Below are positions 33,561 to 45,893 of a stretch of DNA of 64,000 bases, one piece after another. Location: positions 228,557,293-228,621,292 of the forward strand of contig OY986435.1 of the NCBI GenBank assembly GCA_963920525.1, given 5' to 3'. Origin of the DNA: Dichetophora obliterata (lineage: Eukaryota; Arthropoda; Insecta; Diptera; Sciomyzidae). The notes below the pieces were generated by a model that did no database searches, had not been told where the DNA came from, and worked only from the letters and a program-made list of their open reading frames with translations. The translations under genes were made by a program, and so were the position numbers. The stretch's first letter is position 1. Each line of letters opens with the position of its first letter.

Positions 33561-35635
33561 GCATGCTTAATGTTACCAACTATACTTACTTTGTAAGTAA
33601 CATACTTATTTTCAGCTTCATATACTTACTAAAATTCCATGCTTATAAGTATACTTACTTTTAAGATTTATACTTATTCATGCTTACTTTTCAGCTCTGG
33701 TTGAACTTTTGCTTGCAAAAGTATAAAAAGTTTGGAAATCAGCAGCGTTAAAAATACAGACACTGCAGTCAACTTTATTTGTAAAAAATAATATTGAATG
33801 CAGCTGTATCGAATTTTACAAATTTTTAAAGACAAGACTTGACATATTAAACAACATTTCCAGCTAAGACAAATACGATTCCAAGCAAAAATAAAACAAA
33901 CCAGTTAATGTAGCACGTCAATTCAGTGACAGTGAGGGCGAATAATGATAACTTTGCTTTGATCTCTGTATACCTTTTAGGCTGGGTCGATTTGTTTGGA
34001 GGCTAAAAAATTGATGTTGACTGGGCGATAGGGGTGCAATTTACCCCATCACATCTTCAAGTTTGCGAATTTTTTCTTTAGGAATTTTTTTCCAAAAATT
34101 TTTGTATATAAACGTGCACAGATAGAACAATAATGATGCCAGAAATGAAATCCTCGTATCCGATTCAACCTAAACCCGGTCTCACATTTATACGTTTTTA
34201 AACAAAAATTGATCGTAAAAAATTCCTAAAGAAAAAAATTCACCAACTTCAAGGTTTTTGATCATCACGGCTGAACCACAAAAGCTATCCACCTTATATT
34301 CACATATGTTTGAGTGGTCTCCGAAATTTTTTCTTTTTTTAGATCCCCTAGGTGGCGCTGTGGTCGCTTTTTATCGGTTTATAAATACAATTTTTTTTAA
34401 AAATAGACCACAACGCCACCTAGGGGGATCTAAAAAACGATCAATTTTTGTATTAAAACGTATCAATGTGAGACCGGTTTTAAGTTGAATCTGGCATCAG
34501 TTTTGTTCTAGCTGTGCACGTTTATATACAAAAATTTAAAAAAAAAAATCCTAAAGAAAAAAATGCACAAAATTGAAGATGTGATAGGGTTAAGTGCATC
34601 TCTATGGCCCACTTTTTTTAATAACTTTTCATGCCCGATCATGGCAAATCGGCCAGGCAACATAGGCTTGCAAATCGACCCAGCCTAATTCATTTGAATC
34701 TGATTTTTAATTTTATTTTTATTTCACTACTTTGAAAGTACGTACTTCTTTTAACTTTTTGTTATGCTTTTGTTTGTTTTCAAACTATTTTATATATATA
34801 TGTAATATACCCAACGAACCATATGTGAATGTTTTGCGTAAAGTGATAGTTTTGAGTACGTTTTCGGAAAGAAATTTATTTTTTGTAAATTTTTGTTTTT
34901 TTTTTTTAATTTGTACGATCAATTTTCTTGCTAGAGAAGATTAAATTCGTGAAAATTTATTCCATAACAAAATGTTAATTGTTAAAAAGTGCATTTCTAT
35001 AGTTAGTTTTTTACTCGTTTTCGAAGAAAGGTTCGCTTTTGAGAGGCAATTCAGTCCGGCGAATGAGTTAAAGTTAAAAATTGTTAATGTATAAGTGCCG
35101 AAAAATAACTTTTCAATAGTTTTTTTCAACTTGTTTCCGAACAAAAAATTGGCAGTTGATGATTCTTTTATTAACTCACTTCTGAAGAAAAAAAAGGTTC
35201 GCTTTTGAGAGGCATTTTAGTCCGACGAATGAGTCCAAAAGGTTCATTTATGAGTGTCGAAAATGAATTTTTCTACCCGAAAAAGTTTATAAATGAATTA
35301 AAAAAAGATAGTTTTGGTTTACTGGGTATATGAACTGCAAATATATAAAATTAATTTTTCTTTATCGGAAGAATTTTGGTTTTAGTTCGATTGCCTACAC
35401 AAAACTTTTCGAAAAGAAAAAAAAGAGGGCGTGACAACACTTACGGAATATTGTGGGTTCTATTAGTTCTTATATTAGTAAATAATATCAAGAAATGTTA
35501 AAATTTTTTTTCTAAAATGATATACTTACTTATACTTATTTTTAAAAATTATACTTACAAATACTTACTTTTCAGTGTTCTAAGTAGCAAATATACTTAT
35601 TTTTTAATAACATGAGTTGGTAGCATTAAGCATGC
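33561..35635. mobile_element. Inverted-repeat unit with GCATGCTTAATG ends and TACTTAC subrepeats
   Basis: GCATGCTTAATGTTACCAAC at 33561 is complementary to 35615-35635 (20 of 21 bases). Inside both ends lie runs of TACTTAC/AAGTATA motifs (33582-33700 and 35520-35600). A target duplication is not clear, so it could be a separate element or part of the hAT-like interior. Two repeats containing GGTTCGCTTTTGAGAGGCA lie at 35029 and 35200. Confidence 0.5.
33980..34685. mobile_element. 706-bp MITE with GGCTGGGTCGATTTG ends (TA duplication)
   Basis: Perfect 15-bp inverted repeats (GGCTGGGTCGATTTG and complement) are flanked by TA on both sides (33978-33979, 34686-34687). Internally, GATCCCCCTAGGTGGCG and its complement form about 28-bp arms around a loop (34340-34436), and GTGCACGTTTATATACAAAA pairs with 34105-34125. 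The whole element is a foldback with no coding sequence. Confidence 0.8.
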
Positions 35636-35768
35636 TTGATGTTGTAAGTTAGTTCTATGGCGTAGAATATGTTGCATGGTATTAATGATATTGAAGTCAT
35701 ACAAAAACCAAGTATGTACTGAGTGTAAAAGCAGTTGCAGTTCATCGCTGCAGGTCTCTGATATATAC

Positions 35769-38035
35769 ATAAATTTTTTGATTTTGAACTTCAAGAAGGA
35801 ACATTTTTTGTAACGATTTAAAACAGAAAGAATTAAAAGTCCGAACTGGAAACACTTATAATAAAATTTATTAAAAATTTCAAAAACTGTTTCAATTTTT
35901 AATTTATACAATTGAAAAAAATAACTTACTAAAATGCTCATTTAAAATGTGATGGTTTTAAAATGACTAATTTAAAATTCTCTTAAATGGAAAAAAATCA
36001 AAATAAGTTTAGTTAAATATTAAACTTATTTAAAAATCTTATTGATTAATAAGCAGTTTAGTATTTCGATAAACCAATCCTCAATAATAAAATTTTTCTT
36101 TCGATATAATAAAGATTTCAATTAAAAAAAAAAAAAAATAGTTCAAATAGATTTGTTGAACTCAATTTTAGTTGCATGCGAAATCTGTTTTTCCCAGATA
36201 TTAGCAGATTTTATTGTTTCCTTGCAATCTTTTCGCATTTCAATGACTGCGACATATCGTCGCATGTTGGGCAAAAAGACAAAATAAAATATAATTTACA
36301 CAAAAAAAAAAGCAAGAGAGAGCACCCTGCAAATTGCAAATTGCAACAATTGTCCGAGTACTAAAAATGCAACTCAAGCAAAGGCAATAAAATTTTTTGA
36401 CTACTGTAGTTACTGCCCACTTGCTATACCCCACAGTTCGTTGTCCAAATATACGGTAGCCCTTAGACCATGACCAGTGTCCAGTTCGCAAGTTTAAGAT
36501 CGTAAAATATTCTATCACGTTGGTGGTCGGTGGCGTCTTAGGAACAAGTTTGATAAATAAATAAAATAAAAGAAAGCTAGAAAAGTTGTCGCACAAGAAC
36601 AATTGCAATTATTATTGGCTGCTACAATAGTGTCTGTTGCTGCCGCTTCTTCTTCTTCTTCTTCTTTTGATGGCTCGGTCTGGTCAAAATGACTTTTGGT
36701 TTTATGACCCGGCAGCGCATTCATGTAATGTCCACTCTCCATAGAACTTTCCTTATTTGCTTATTTTTTCTCACTGTTTCCTTGTTGTTTGCACTGGGTA
36801 GCAACATTTGTTAAGCATATAATAAGAACATGTTATAAAAATGTCTTCACTATCATAAAAATATATTTTTTATGAACTTGCCAAAAAGAAGAAAAAGCAA
36901 AGATTTTCTTTACCGAAATCATTTTATGACAGTTTTAGCTATGAATTCCGTGCTGCAGTTTTAGCTGATATTGCAAGAATGCATTTTGGCAATATATATT
37001 AAAATTTTATTTTATACAAAAACTAATTGCTAATCAAATAGTTGATATATTTTCATTTATAAAAATCTGAAGGCATCCTGAAAATATGCAAAAATAAAAA
37101 ATATTTCTTGATAAAAAAAAAAAAATCAAAACTTGTGACAAAGTTTTTCCTTTGCAACTCTAAAATGTTCTTCTCTATTCTGGCTCGTAATAAAAACGTG
37201 GCATTCTTGCCACAGAAAAAACCAAAAACTTTTTTGATAAACAAAACAAAAGTTGAAAAAACTTTAAAACAACACCTACAAATTTCCCATGCACATTTCC
37301 CTAAACAATTACATAATATAAATGTAAGAAAAAAACAATATTGCTCACCAAAGCATGCAACTCTATGCAGCAAGAAAACGTAAAATATTTCCATCTCAAA
37401 CTGCAGCGAATGAAACGTGCAACGGCTTGAATGGAAAAGTTGAAAGTTGAACGCCTTTAAATAGCTGCTCAATGCCCCCAAAAATATGCAACATTTGTTG
37501 ACTGCCGCATGCAATTCCTTGCGACAAGATTGCGTGCATCGAGCATTTCTAGTTTCGTTTCTTCGTGCTAAGCTTGTCGAGCAGCGTAAAGTTTTCTCGC
37601 TTTTATTAAACTTTGGTTTTCTCGTTTTTCCCCCTCTTGTTAACTTTTGTTTTTAAATTTATGTGTGGCAGGAAGCTTCGTTGCTGAGCTTTGATTTGTG
37701 TGTTTTTTTTTCTCTTGGTATTGCTTTTCTAACTATGCTCAATGCACTTTCTACTCAGCTGCATAGTATTGAAACAGGATGCGCTGCAGCTATACAAATA
37801 AACTGGCAATTATTTTGTTTTTCTTTTGAAACGTTTGACGATACTCAAGGAAGTTGGAATATTTTCTGTTATCCGACTTCAAGATTTGATTTTTCGACCA
37901 GAGCAAGAAAATTAAGGATTTTAAGCTTTTATTTGATAAGCTTTCATGAAAGGCGTTTAAATGTTTTCTTAAATTTTTTTATAATTTTTTTTCTATCTTT
38001 TAAATCTCATAATAATTTCTTTATTCATATCCATA
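35769..38035. other. Intron stretch, probably single-copy; no gene supported
   Basis: Composition becomes more balanced at 36370-36760 and 37380-37780. A (CTT)n-like tract lies at 36648-36667. Several frames of 90-150 codons on both strands have no recognisable motif and include low-complexity T-rich parts. I found no terminal repeats. Confidence 0.4.
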
Positions 38036-40079
38036 TAAGGGTGGGTCAAAAAAATAAATTTTTTTTACCTTAAAAAAATTACCAAAAAATATGAGCTCTT
38101 AACTTTAATAGGAAGATGCTCCGCATCGTATTTTTTTCATAGTTCAATAGAGAAAAATGCATACCTCTTCATTAATTGATTGCACAAAAAAATGTTTTCC
38201 AAGAGTTTTGTAGGAAACATAATGCTCTACAAAGAGGTATCCCATACTTTTTCCCAAACTTCATCATTTGAATGATATTGAAGATTTAAGTCTGATTATT
38301 TTAAGACATATTTCATTTTTGTTTATAAATTTTTATAACTCGACAATAAATGACTATTATAAAATGCGCAATACAAATTTTTGTAGGAAATTAACTGCTC
38401 TATCAAAAGTATCTAATGTTTTGGCGATTTAATTAAGCGTTCAAAAGATATCCATCATCAAACTTTCATGTGTACTGATTTTAAGAGTTTTTGATTTCAA
38501 TTTGATTTATGAATTTCATACAAATTTAATTGTTTGTCATTAATATAAGTATTATTTGAGTTTTATTTTACATATTGTTCAAGGAATGGACCTTAGTAGA
38601 ATCACTAAAACCATTAATTTTTTGCTGCTTGATTTCGATCTGTTTGGACCTTAGTTGAACCACTAAGACCAGTTGCTTGACACACTATTAAAAGAAACCT
38701 CACATTTTGTTCTGACAAGTTATTTAATTCTTATAAGTCTTTTATAAAGAAAAAATGCTTATACTGCATTCAAAATAAACAAAAACTATAACACATATAA
38801 TTTAATTACAAAAGAATGCATACGCTAATTTAATAGTTGCGTAAAAACAAAACGCTTACAAACAACAAAACTTTAATACATACAATTTAATTAACTAGAA
38901 TGCATACTCTACAATTTAATAATATCGTAAAATAAAAACGCTTACAAATAACAAAAAGTTAAATACATTTTAATTTAGTTAAAATGCATACGCTGCAATT
39001 GCGTAATATAAAAAACGCTACAATATATTAAGTTAGCACAACTCATGACTAGGTCATTGACTGTGACATGAGCCCAACTGCTTATGCTTCAACATGTGTG
39101 CCTTGGCTGACACACATAGGCATCTTCTGCTGTGTTAACACATATTATAATATATTTATAATCAAAACTTTGCTTTTTTTATTAACAAATAATTAACTAA
39201 GCGATAAATAATGTAAAATTTTTTTTTATAAATGTAGACAAAAATACTTACACATAAAAAAACTTAAAAAATATTTTGAAGTCTCTCAGTTGATTCGTGT
39301 AAATTTTAACATAACTTATAAATTAAATTAAAATTTTTCGATTATCTAATCAAAAACTCTTAAAATCTGCACACATGAAAGTTTGATGATGAATATCTTT
39401 TGAACGCTTAATTTAATCGCCAACACATCAGATACCACTTTTATAGAGCAGTTAATTTCCTACAAAAATTTGTATTGCGCATTTTACTGTGCCTCACAAC
39501 GAAAGTCGCGCAAGCATTTCTTAGCACTTTCGCATTGGTTTCAGAAATGAAAATGTAAGAAGAAACTTGGAGTAAATATTTTTGGAGTAAAAAAAGCTTT
39601 GTACTATGTACAAAACAATTATTATATTCTACAAAGCTGTTTGTTCTTTTCAGCCAACAAACGACTTTGTGAATAATACAAATGACCGTTTGTGCATTGT
39701 ACAAAGAAATATTTGTATATTTTACAAACGCCTTCGTTTCATCTACAAAGATACGAACGTTTGTACGAATAGCCTTTGTTTGTATTTCTACAAAGATTTT
39801 ATTCGTAATTTTATCCTAAATATTTTTTGGGTGTAGCTAAAAAATTAGACCATAACGGTAAAACAAAATTAAATCAAACCAAAGCTTTAAAAACGAGCTC
39901 ACATTGAGAGTCGGGCAGATAAGGAATTCAATGCTAAAACTAAGAATTTAATATTTTTTTGCCAATCCTTTTTCTTATATGACTAACTGCAGCCTTTTTG
40001 AAATGGGTGCAACCAAATTTTTAAAAACTTCAGCTCCAATCTGATTCCACTCTTTACTTAGGATACTTTTTTTAGTATT

Positions 40080-40248
40080 GGATCTTTAGTTGCCCATCTC
40101 TGATACTGCACTCAGGGTTCAAGTTCATCTCATAGATGTTCTGTAACATTTTAATCTGGGCTTTGTGAGGTTGTTTTTATCACATTTGGACAAATATTAA
40201 GTACACAATTCTTTACCAAGAGCGTCATATGTTTCAGGTCATTGTCTT
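40080..40248 (-). pseudogene. Tc1-like transposase C-terminal piece, copy 2
   Basis: Reading leftward from 40248 gives DNDLKHMTLLVKNCVLNICP, then NVIKTTSQSPD, a stop, and NVTEHL. The spacing from the Asp to the Glu is 34, as in DD34E. The upstream part of the gene lies beyond the insertion at 41779-41960. Confidence 0.65.
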
Positions 40249-41778
40249 CCCTTTAGGAAACAAAGCGCTTCGAAACTACTTTCAAAGCACTTAAAAAAAT
40301 CACAATAGCGCTTTGTTCTCGTTTTTAATAGTGATTTTTTTAACATTGGCATGTCATTGGGAAGAAGACCTTTGTTCTCGCTACTAAAAGTGATTTGAAA
40401 AAGCACTTTGCTCTCGCTAAGAAAAGTGATTAAAAAAAACGCTTAGTTCTTGCTTCGAAAAGGGATTCCAAAAAGCGTTTTTCTCTCCCTTCGGAAAGTG
40501 ATTACAGAAAGATCTTTACTCTCCATTTGAAAAGTAATTAAAAAAAGCGCTTTGCTCTCGCTTCGAAAAGTTATTAAAAAAGTGCATTGCTATCGCTTCG
40601 GAAAGTGATTAGAAAACGCATAACATTACCGTGGTGGCACCGACCAAAGTTTTAAGCAAAATAAAAAAGTTATTTGTATTATGTATTTAGACATATCTTG
40701 GTAATGTGTTTTTAATTAGTTTGAAACTGTTTGTTGGTTTTTTTAACTGAATATTGAATACATATAAAAAGTAGTAAAAAGTAAGTTTTCAAAAAGTTTA
40801 GAAAAGTATTATGCATCTAAAAATATCTTAGTAATGTGTTTTTAATTAGTTTGAAACTGTTTTTTGGTTTTTGTTAACTGAATATTAAATACTTATAAAA
40901 AGTAGTAAAAAATAAGCTATTAAGAAGTTTAGAAAAAATATTTAGATACTAATTTTTATGAAAATATATCTTTTTTTATTAAAATATTTAAACTGTTTAT
41001 AAACGTTTTTTACCTTTTACTATTTTTCACTATTTTGCTGAAACACTTTCACGAATTAAACTTCCCGCGCATACTAGTGATGAGTAATGACAAGTAGTGA
41101 TGAGAAAAGTAAATATATCGAACTAGTACGACAGCAACGACAAGATGTAAATCTTGTTTTACAGGCATGCTACACAGGCCAGTATAATGGCTCTGTAGTT
41201 CGAAAAACTCAATACATTCACACTTTTTTACAAATACACTCACACTGGATTCACTTTCACGCCACTTTCATCGCTACTGGCAAGGAAATTTCAGGAAATT
41301 TCCTCCTTTCCTCAAAAAGGAGGATATCAGTGTTGTTCTTAATTACTTTTGGTGGGTTTATTTCGGGTTTTCGTCGATTTCGCACAGGAAGCAACACTGA
41401 TAGCTTGTTTATAATTAAAAGAAAGAAAAAAACAACAAGTAAAGCACACGCAAACTGCAATAGCAGCGAGAACCTTCGCATTTGATGGAATTTTTTTAAT
41501 GAACTTTCACGAGTATGTGTAGCACCTCTTGCTACTAGCATGAAAGTTCGAAATTTTTCGAATCATTCGAACATTACACGTATTCTTTCGCACTTTCACT
41601 GTCACAGGCCTGTGTAACCGACCTGTTAATCAAATTAGGGAAAATAGTGAAAGCAAACCGATTTTTTGAAGCTCAATTCGTAGCGAGAGCAAAGCACTTC
41701 TCAAAAGCACTATTCATAAGCAGAGTGAAGCCCTTTTTATTTGCTTTTTCATAAAGCACTTTGAAATTTCCTATAGGG
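40249..41778. mobile_element. 1.5-kb inverted-repeat element with minisatellite subterminal repeats
   Basis: The left end CCCTTTAGGAAACAAAGCGC and the right end complement CCCTATAGGAAATTTCAAAG form imperfect inverted repeats. From 40300 to 40625 units of about 45-50 bp (GCGCTTTGCTCTCGCTTCGA, AAAGTGATTAAAAAAA) recur about seven times. Single units recur inverted near 41683-41750. Two tandem 140-bp units with TGTTTTTAATTAGTTTGAAA lie at 40660-40940. A segment at 41195-41260 is related to 9530-9600 on the other strand. The exact duplication is unclear. Confidence 0.6.
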
Positions 41779-41965
41779 TTGGTAAGACTAAAAATTGTCT
41801 GCAATTCCTTATTTACCCGCACTTTCTTTTACTTGCGCCATGAGAATGTCAGAGAACATTATTTGTCGATTAATACCTTCAATAAAATTAATCTTTCCAA
41901 CATCAGATGCAGCCCCAAACCATGACTGATCCTCTACCATGCTTAATCGTATGTTTAGAATTTTT
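41779..41965 (-). pseudogene. Tc1-like transposase middle piece, copy 2
   Basis: Reading leftward gives MVEDQSWFGAASDVGKINFI and EGINRQIMFSDILMAQVKES, the same part as INFIEGIMDKNIFLDILMAQ of copy 1. It is separated from 40248 by the inserted element. Confidence 0.65.
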
Positions 41966-41984
41966 ATTGCAAAATTCTTCATTC

Positions 41985-42910
41985 AATAAAACTCATTTTC
42001 AGTTTGTTTGTTTGTTTGGCCTTTATACATATCTAAATGGCTCAACGGATTTCGCTCAAACTAGGTATACATATTAAGTGCATCCCAACTTAATATGTTA
42101 CATACTTAGTTTATGCCACGCCCCCTCAGGAATTTTTCAACTAACGGTAATTTTGTTATTATATTACTTTTTAGTATCGGAGTTTTTTGTGTATTTAATT
42201 TTAAAAAATTTCTGTTATTTTGACATCAAAAACATTCACATACATTCAACATTGTAGAAATTTTCAGTTCAAAAACTTTTTCATAAAACATCGTTGCCTA
42301 AGAACGAGAAAAAAACGACATGAAAATCAAAGTTTGGTCGTTCGATGCAAATATTTCCGCTGTCCATTCATATATTTCATTCAAATTTTTTTTGTTCAAA
42401 AGCTCAATAAAACCCCTTCACAAAAATAGGTCGAATTGTACCGTTAAGTCAGTGTAACTATGTTTTATAATTATGTCAAAAAAGGTCCAAAATATTGAAT
42501 TTTTACTCGAAAATGACTCAAAAAGTAATGTTGTTGTAAAAACTAAATCAATTAAAAATTACACATCAGGCTACCTTTCATATGACTTAGCATTTATTTG
42601 CAAAATTCTTCCAGCTAAGCGCAAAAATTATTTTACTGTTTTTGTCATCAAAACAAGGGTACTTGATTTTTTGTCGCGAAATTTATTTTTCCAAAATGTT
42701 GTTTTTATATTTTTTACAATAAGTCAAGTCTCAAAAATAATTTATGTGAAAAATTACCCCAATATCTCTTTCCAATCAAAAGTTATGGCTAAAAATCTAT
42801 TTTTCATACCAGACTATTAATAAAACTGAGTTTTATTTTACAATTCTCTATATAGCTTGAACGTACCCATTTATCTCTAAGAATGCAGTTGTGTGTCTAG
42901 AGCATTGCTG
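41985..42910 (-). repeat. 0.9-kb dispersed repeat, inverted copy 3
   Basis: This is the reverse complement of 24936-25850, from the CAAACAAACAAA tail side (41998-42020) through CTCAACGGATTTCGCTCAAA to ACACACAACTGCATTCTTAG. It is closely similar to both copies near 25-26 kb. Confidence 0.8.
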
Positions 42911-44330
42911 GGCATTCTAACACAGTCACATTTTATTTTGTTTTGTTAGTATTGATGCGCTCTCGAATAGCGCACACTGAGCGAAATACTTGTCACAATT
43001 ATCTTGATTTGCAAGTTTGTATGTTTATACCTCCACACATACAGTAACATGTTTATATTTTATTTTTAGTCATTGGTATTGGTCACTATTTCTTCTATGT
43101 CATTATTGCTCCAGCATTTTCTTAATTAAATAAATTGTATTAGTTTGCTTGCAGTGGCAAATTACACATTCTGCTTCGCAAGAAAGGTTCTCTGCACAAC
43201 AGAAATCGCATTGCGATTCTAAATCAAACATTGTTTTATTTTTGTTTTAATATTAAATCCTAATATATACGAATCATTAAAAATATAATCAAAACCTCAA
43301 AAAATTAAGTATCAAAAAAAATTAATGAATACAAATAATATGAAAAAATAATGCAAAAATTTTAATAGGCAATATGTATGATTTATATTAAAACTTTATA
43401 TAAAAAAAATAAAAATATGCAAAAGAATTATGAATCTACAAACAAAAAAGTTGGTTTTGTAAGAGTGTACATAAAATTTCCGACATAGGTCTTCACAGCA
43501 TCACCGTCAGCGAACGACTGAATTATATTCTGTTCTGTTGTGAGTTTTGTGTACATGTGAAAAGTTACGCTCAGGGAGCGCTCACTGAGCTATGGGGTGC
43601 CCAGCGCCCAGGTCTAGAGTTATTACGAACATTTTCGTTTATATAAAATCTTCCTTATAGTAATCCGCTTAGTTTTTTGCCTCTCCACCCCCCGCCCCCC
43701 TCCTGTTAAATTTGTTTTGTTGTGATGGCTCTATTTTTTTTCTCACTATTGTGTCACCGTTACCACTCAGTTCTTTATCAATGGTACTTTAAATGTTGTG
43801 TATATATCACCATTTCATCGAAAAGATAACTGAATAAGAATGCTGTAAAAGTTAATATTTTCATGTAATCAGTTTCAGCTATCTGGTTAGCACTTATTTC
43901 ATCAGTTTTGATCTGTGCTTTAAATTCACAGATAGATGGCGCCGCATTTGTGATGTCCACCAAAATTTCTTCAAATTTAACCCCACACGTTTGGGATTAC
44001 AGACAGGTGGCGCTATTTTCTGCTTACAGAAGAATATCTGATGTTCTTATGTAGCTAGCAGATAAGTTTTGCGAAAATGCTATTGCTACCAAACTTTAAA
44101 ATGTCAAATAATGCAGTACTGCCAAATTTTTCAGTCGCAGCGCCATCTAGCCGTCAATAACGGCTAAGTGTTGTCTACGTTTACAGTTGCGCTTTCAACA
44201 CTTAAAAACATAGAATTGGATCAATTTAAATGTCCAGCTCACTTGCTGGATTATTTGTTGTTTTTGCTTTGCTTGCAAATGCGATGATATAATCCTGTTC
44301 TCCCATGAAAAAAACGCAGCTAATATAAAT
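42911..44330. other. Unassigned insertion DNA
   Basis: No gene is supported. GCGCACACTGAGCG/CGCTCACTGAGC motifs occur at 42970 and 43580, and GGTGGCGCTATTTT/CAGCGCCATCTAG at 44006 and 44140. This part lies within the region that split the foldback. Confidence 0.35.
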
Positions 44331-44884
44331 TCAAGTACAATCATTTTTAGCACAACGAATTTTTCATAAAACATTGATAGCAATTATGAGAAAAAACTTA
44401 TATGAAAATCAAAGTTTTTACTTTTAATGCCAATATCTCCGCTGTTTTTAATATATTTCATTAACATTTTTTTTTGTTATAAAGTTCAATATATTTTTTA
44501 ATATAAATCTTTGTTTAGATGTGAAAATGTCCATATCTCAAGGAGGCATTGAGTCTTACCATAATTTTTATATTGTTAAAAAGGTAATTTTGCTAGCTTT
44601 AAGATTAAGTATATAAAAAAATTATTTTTAATTTTTAAAATATGTTTTTCGTACCCATTCTTTGAATTCAATTAGCTCACCGCAAGAGATGGAACCACCA
44701 ACAACAAAAATTTTCCGAAACTTTTTTGGATTAAAGTTCGTTCCTTTACCTTTCTAACGGTAGCTTAAAAATAAAATTCAACAGGTTTTTCATTATTCCA
44801 TAATCTTAAAAAACATTTAATTGAGAAGTGTATGTTAAAATGTTAATATAAATGACTCTCGAGTAACACCGGGTATATCAGCTA
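44331..44884 (-). repeat. Partial member of the 0.9-kb/0.47-kb repeat family
   Basis: Blocks TTTTCATAAAACATTGATAG and ATGAAAATCAAAGTTTTTAC match the family's middle part. It ends GTAACACCGGGTATATCAGC, the complement of the start of the 27953 copy. It abuts the right arm of the foldback. Confidence 0.6.
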
Positions 44885-45519
44885 GTTTCCTATAAAATTC
44901 TTGCAAAACATTTTTCTGTACAATCAATTAATGAAGAGATATAATTTTTTTCTATTGGACTGGGAAAAAAAACTGCGATGTGGAGCATCTTCCTATTCCT
45001 ATTCCTATTCCTTCTTCCTAGAGCTCATATTTGGTGAGAATTTTTTTAACGTGTCTAGCAACCCATTTTTCCGTGTCACTTTAAAAAAAATTGATTTTTT
45101 TGACCCACCCTAATCCACATTCATATTCATATTCAATTATTTTTCTCGGCCGTAGAAAGGTACAGAGGCTGTTTTGGAATAATCTCCGCTGCACAACAGC
45201 CGAACCAGTGTTGCCAACTTTTAAATTCTAAAATCCTCCAAAAAGGCAAAAAATGCACCAGATTTATTTGTTTTTTAAAAATATAAAACACCAAATTAAC
45301 CCTTCCATGCCTGGCAAGTTTTTAGTACGCTTTTGCCGGATAAGGTAACCAGGGACCTTCTTTATGAATATGGGGTACGCTGCTTATAATTATTAAATTT
45401 TTTGGACCCTAATAATGTCATTACCATTTTTTGTTTTCATATGTTTGGTGTAGTGTCGTGGAATGTGAGTGGTTTTTTCCCTTTGTTTTTTGTATAAAAA
45501 AGATCAAAGAACCAAGGCA

Positions 45520-45893
45520 TGCGCCTTATACAAACAACACTTGGTCTTTCACCTGAAAGGAAAGGGATAGATTGTTAGAGGAAGAATTTATTGGAACCAT
45601 ACGGGAGTTATTGATTAGGCGGAACAAACGTGAAGGACAATTTGAATTGCTTATAACCGAGGCTAGTGTTATGCCTTTACCTCGGCAAGCATTTCCAGCC
45701 CTCAATTGTTCCTGTCCTTTAATTACACATTTTCCACAATTTAGCTGTGGATTTTTTGTTTCAATAATTGTTAAATGTAGTAATGCAAAAAGAATGCGAA
45801 AAAACCATGCCTGAACCCAGATTTGGACCGGGGACCTCTGAGTTGATAGTCCAGCGCACTCTTTACTAGACAACAAAGGCCAACATTTAAGTT
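45520..45893 (-). repeat. tRNA-derived SINE (Ile/Asp-like head)
   Basis: On the minus strand the head (45893 to about 45812) reads GCCTTTGTTGTCTAGTAAAG, GAGTGCGCTGGACTATCAAC and CCCCGGTCCAAATCTGGGT, with A-box and B-box-like segments at tRNA spacing. The body follows leftward to about 45520. Only one copy is present here, so its left limit is uncertain. Confidence 0.55.

Larger units (their letters stand above)
30936..35760. mobile_element. 4.8-kb hAT-like non-autonomous element with perfect 8-bp duplication
   Basis: The left end CAGAGATCTGCAAGCGATG and the right end complement CAGAGACCTGCAGCGATG are inverted repeats with one substitution and one indel. ATATATAC flanks both sides exactly (30928-30935, 35761-35768). 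An 8-bp duplication with CAGAG ends is what hAT elements such as Hermes produce. No transposase is recognisable. The interior holds an 11-bp microsatellite, a 240-bp satellite block, an inverted-repeat unit (33561-35635) and a MITE (33980-34685). Confidence 0.75.
39487..41985 (-). mobile_element. Degenerate Tc1-like element, copy 2, itself interrupted
   Basis: It starts CTGTGCCTCACAACGAAAGT directly after a TA and resembles the left end of copy 1 (12078). A second homologous segment (AAAATTAAATCAAACCAAAG to AGAGTCGGGCAG) lies at 39860-39930 and matches the complement of 13930-14000. Repeated TTTGTA/TACAAA palindromes fill 39595-39800. The transposase relic is on the minus strand and is cut by a 1.5-kb insertion (40249-41778). 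The right end is replaced by the inverted 0.9-kb repeat. Confidence 0.6.
38039..45110. mobile_element. Foldback element with GGGTGGGTCAAA ends, apparently split by nested insertions (TAA duplication)
   Basis: GGGTGGGTCAAAAAAAT at 38039 and its complement ending at 45110 are flanked by TAA (38036-38038, 45111-45113). The outer 180 bp of the left arm (38039-38220) match the complement of 44885-45110. The inner arm 38360-38507 matches the complement of 39347-39485. The right arm is therefore present in two pieces separated by 39487-44884, with about 140 bp lost. Between the arms, 38580-39150 holds a tandem repeat with GAATGCATACGCTACAATTT-type units. Confidence 0.65.

Noticed and set aside
36515..36742. 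An acidic protein with a Glu run on the minus strand
   Set aside because: The Glu run is a (CTT)n microsatellite on the plus strand and the rest has no motif, splice context or homologue I can name.
37053..37514. A 153-codon minus-strand gene
   Set aside because: Phe- and Cys-rich reading of AT-rich DNA, with overlapping frames on both strands. No recognisable domain.
45204..45225. A hAT element start (CAGTGTTGCCAACTT)
   Set aside because: It looks like a hAT terminus, but no matching right end or 8-bp duplication was found.
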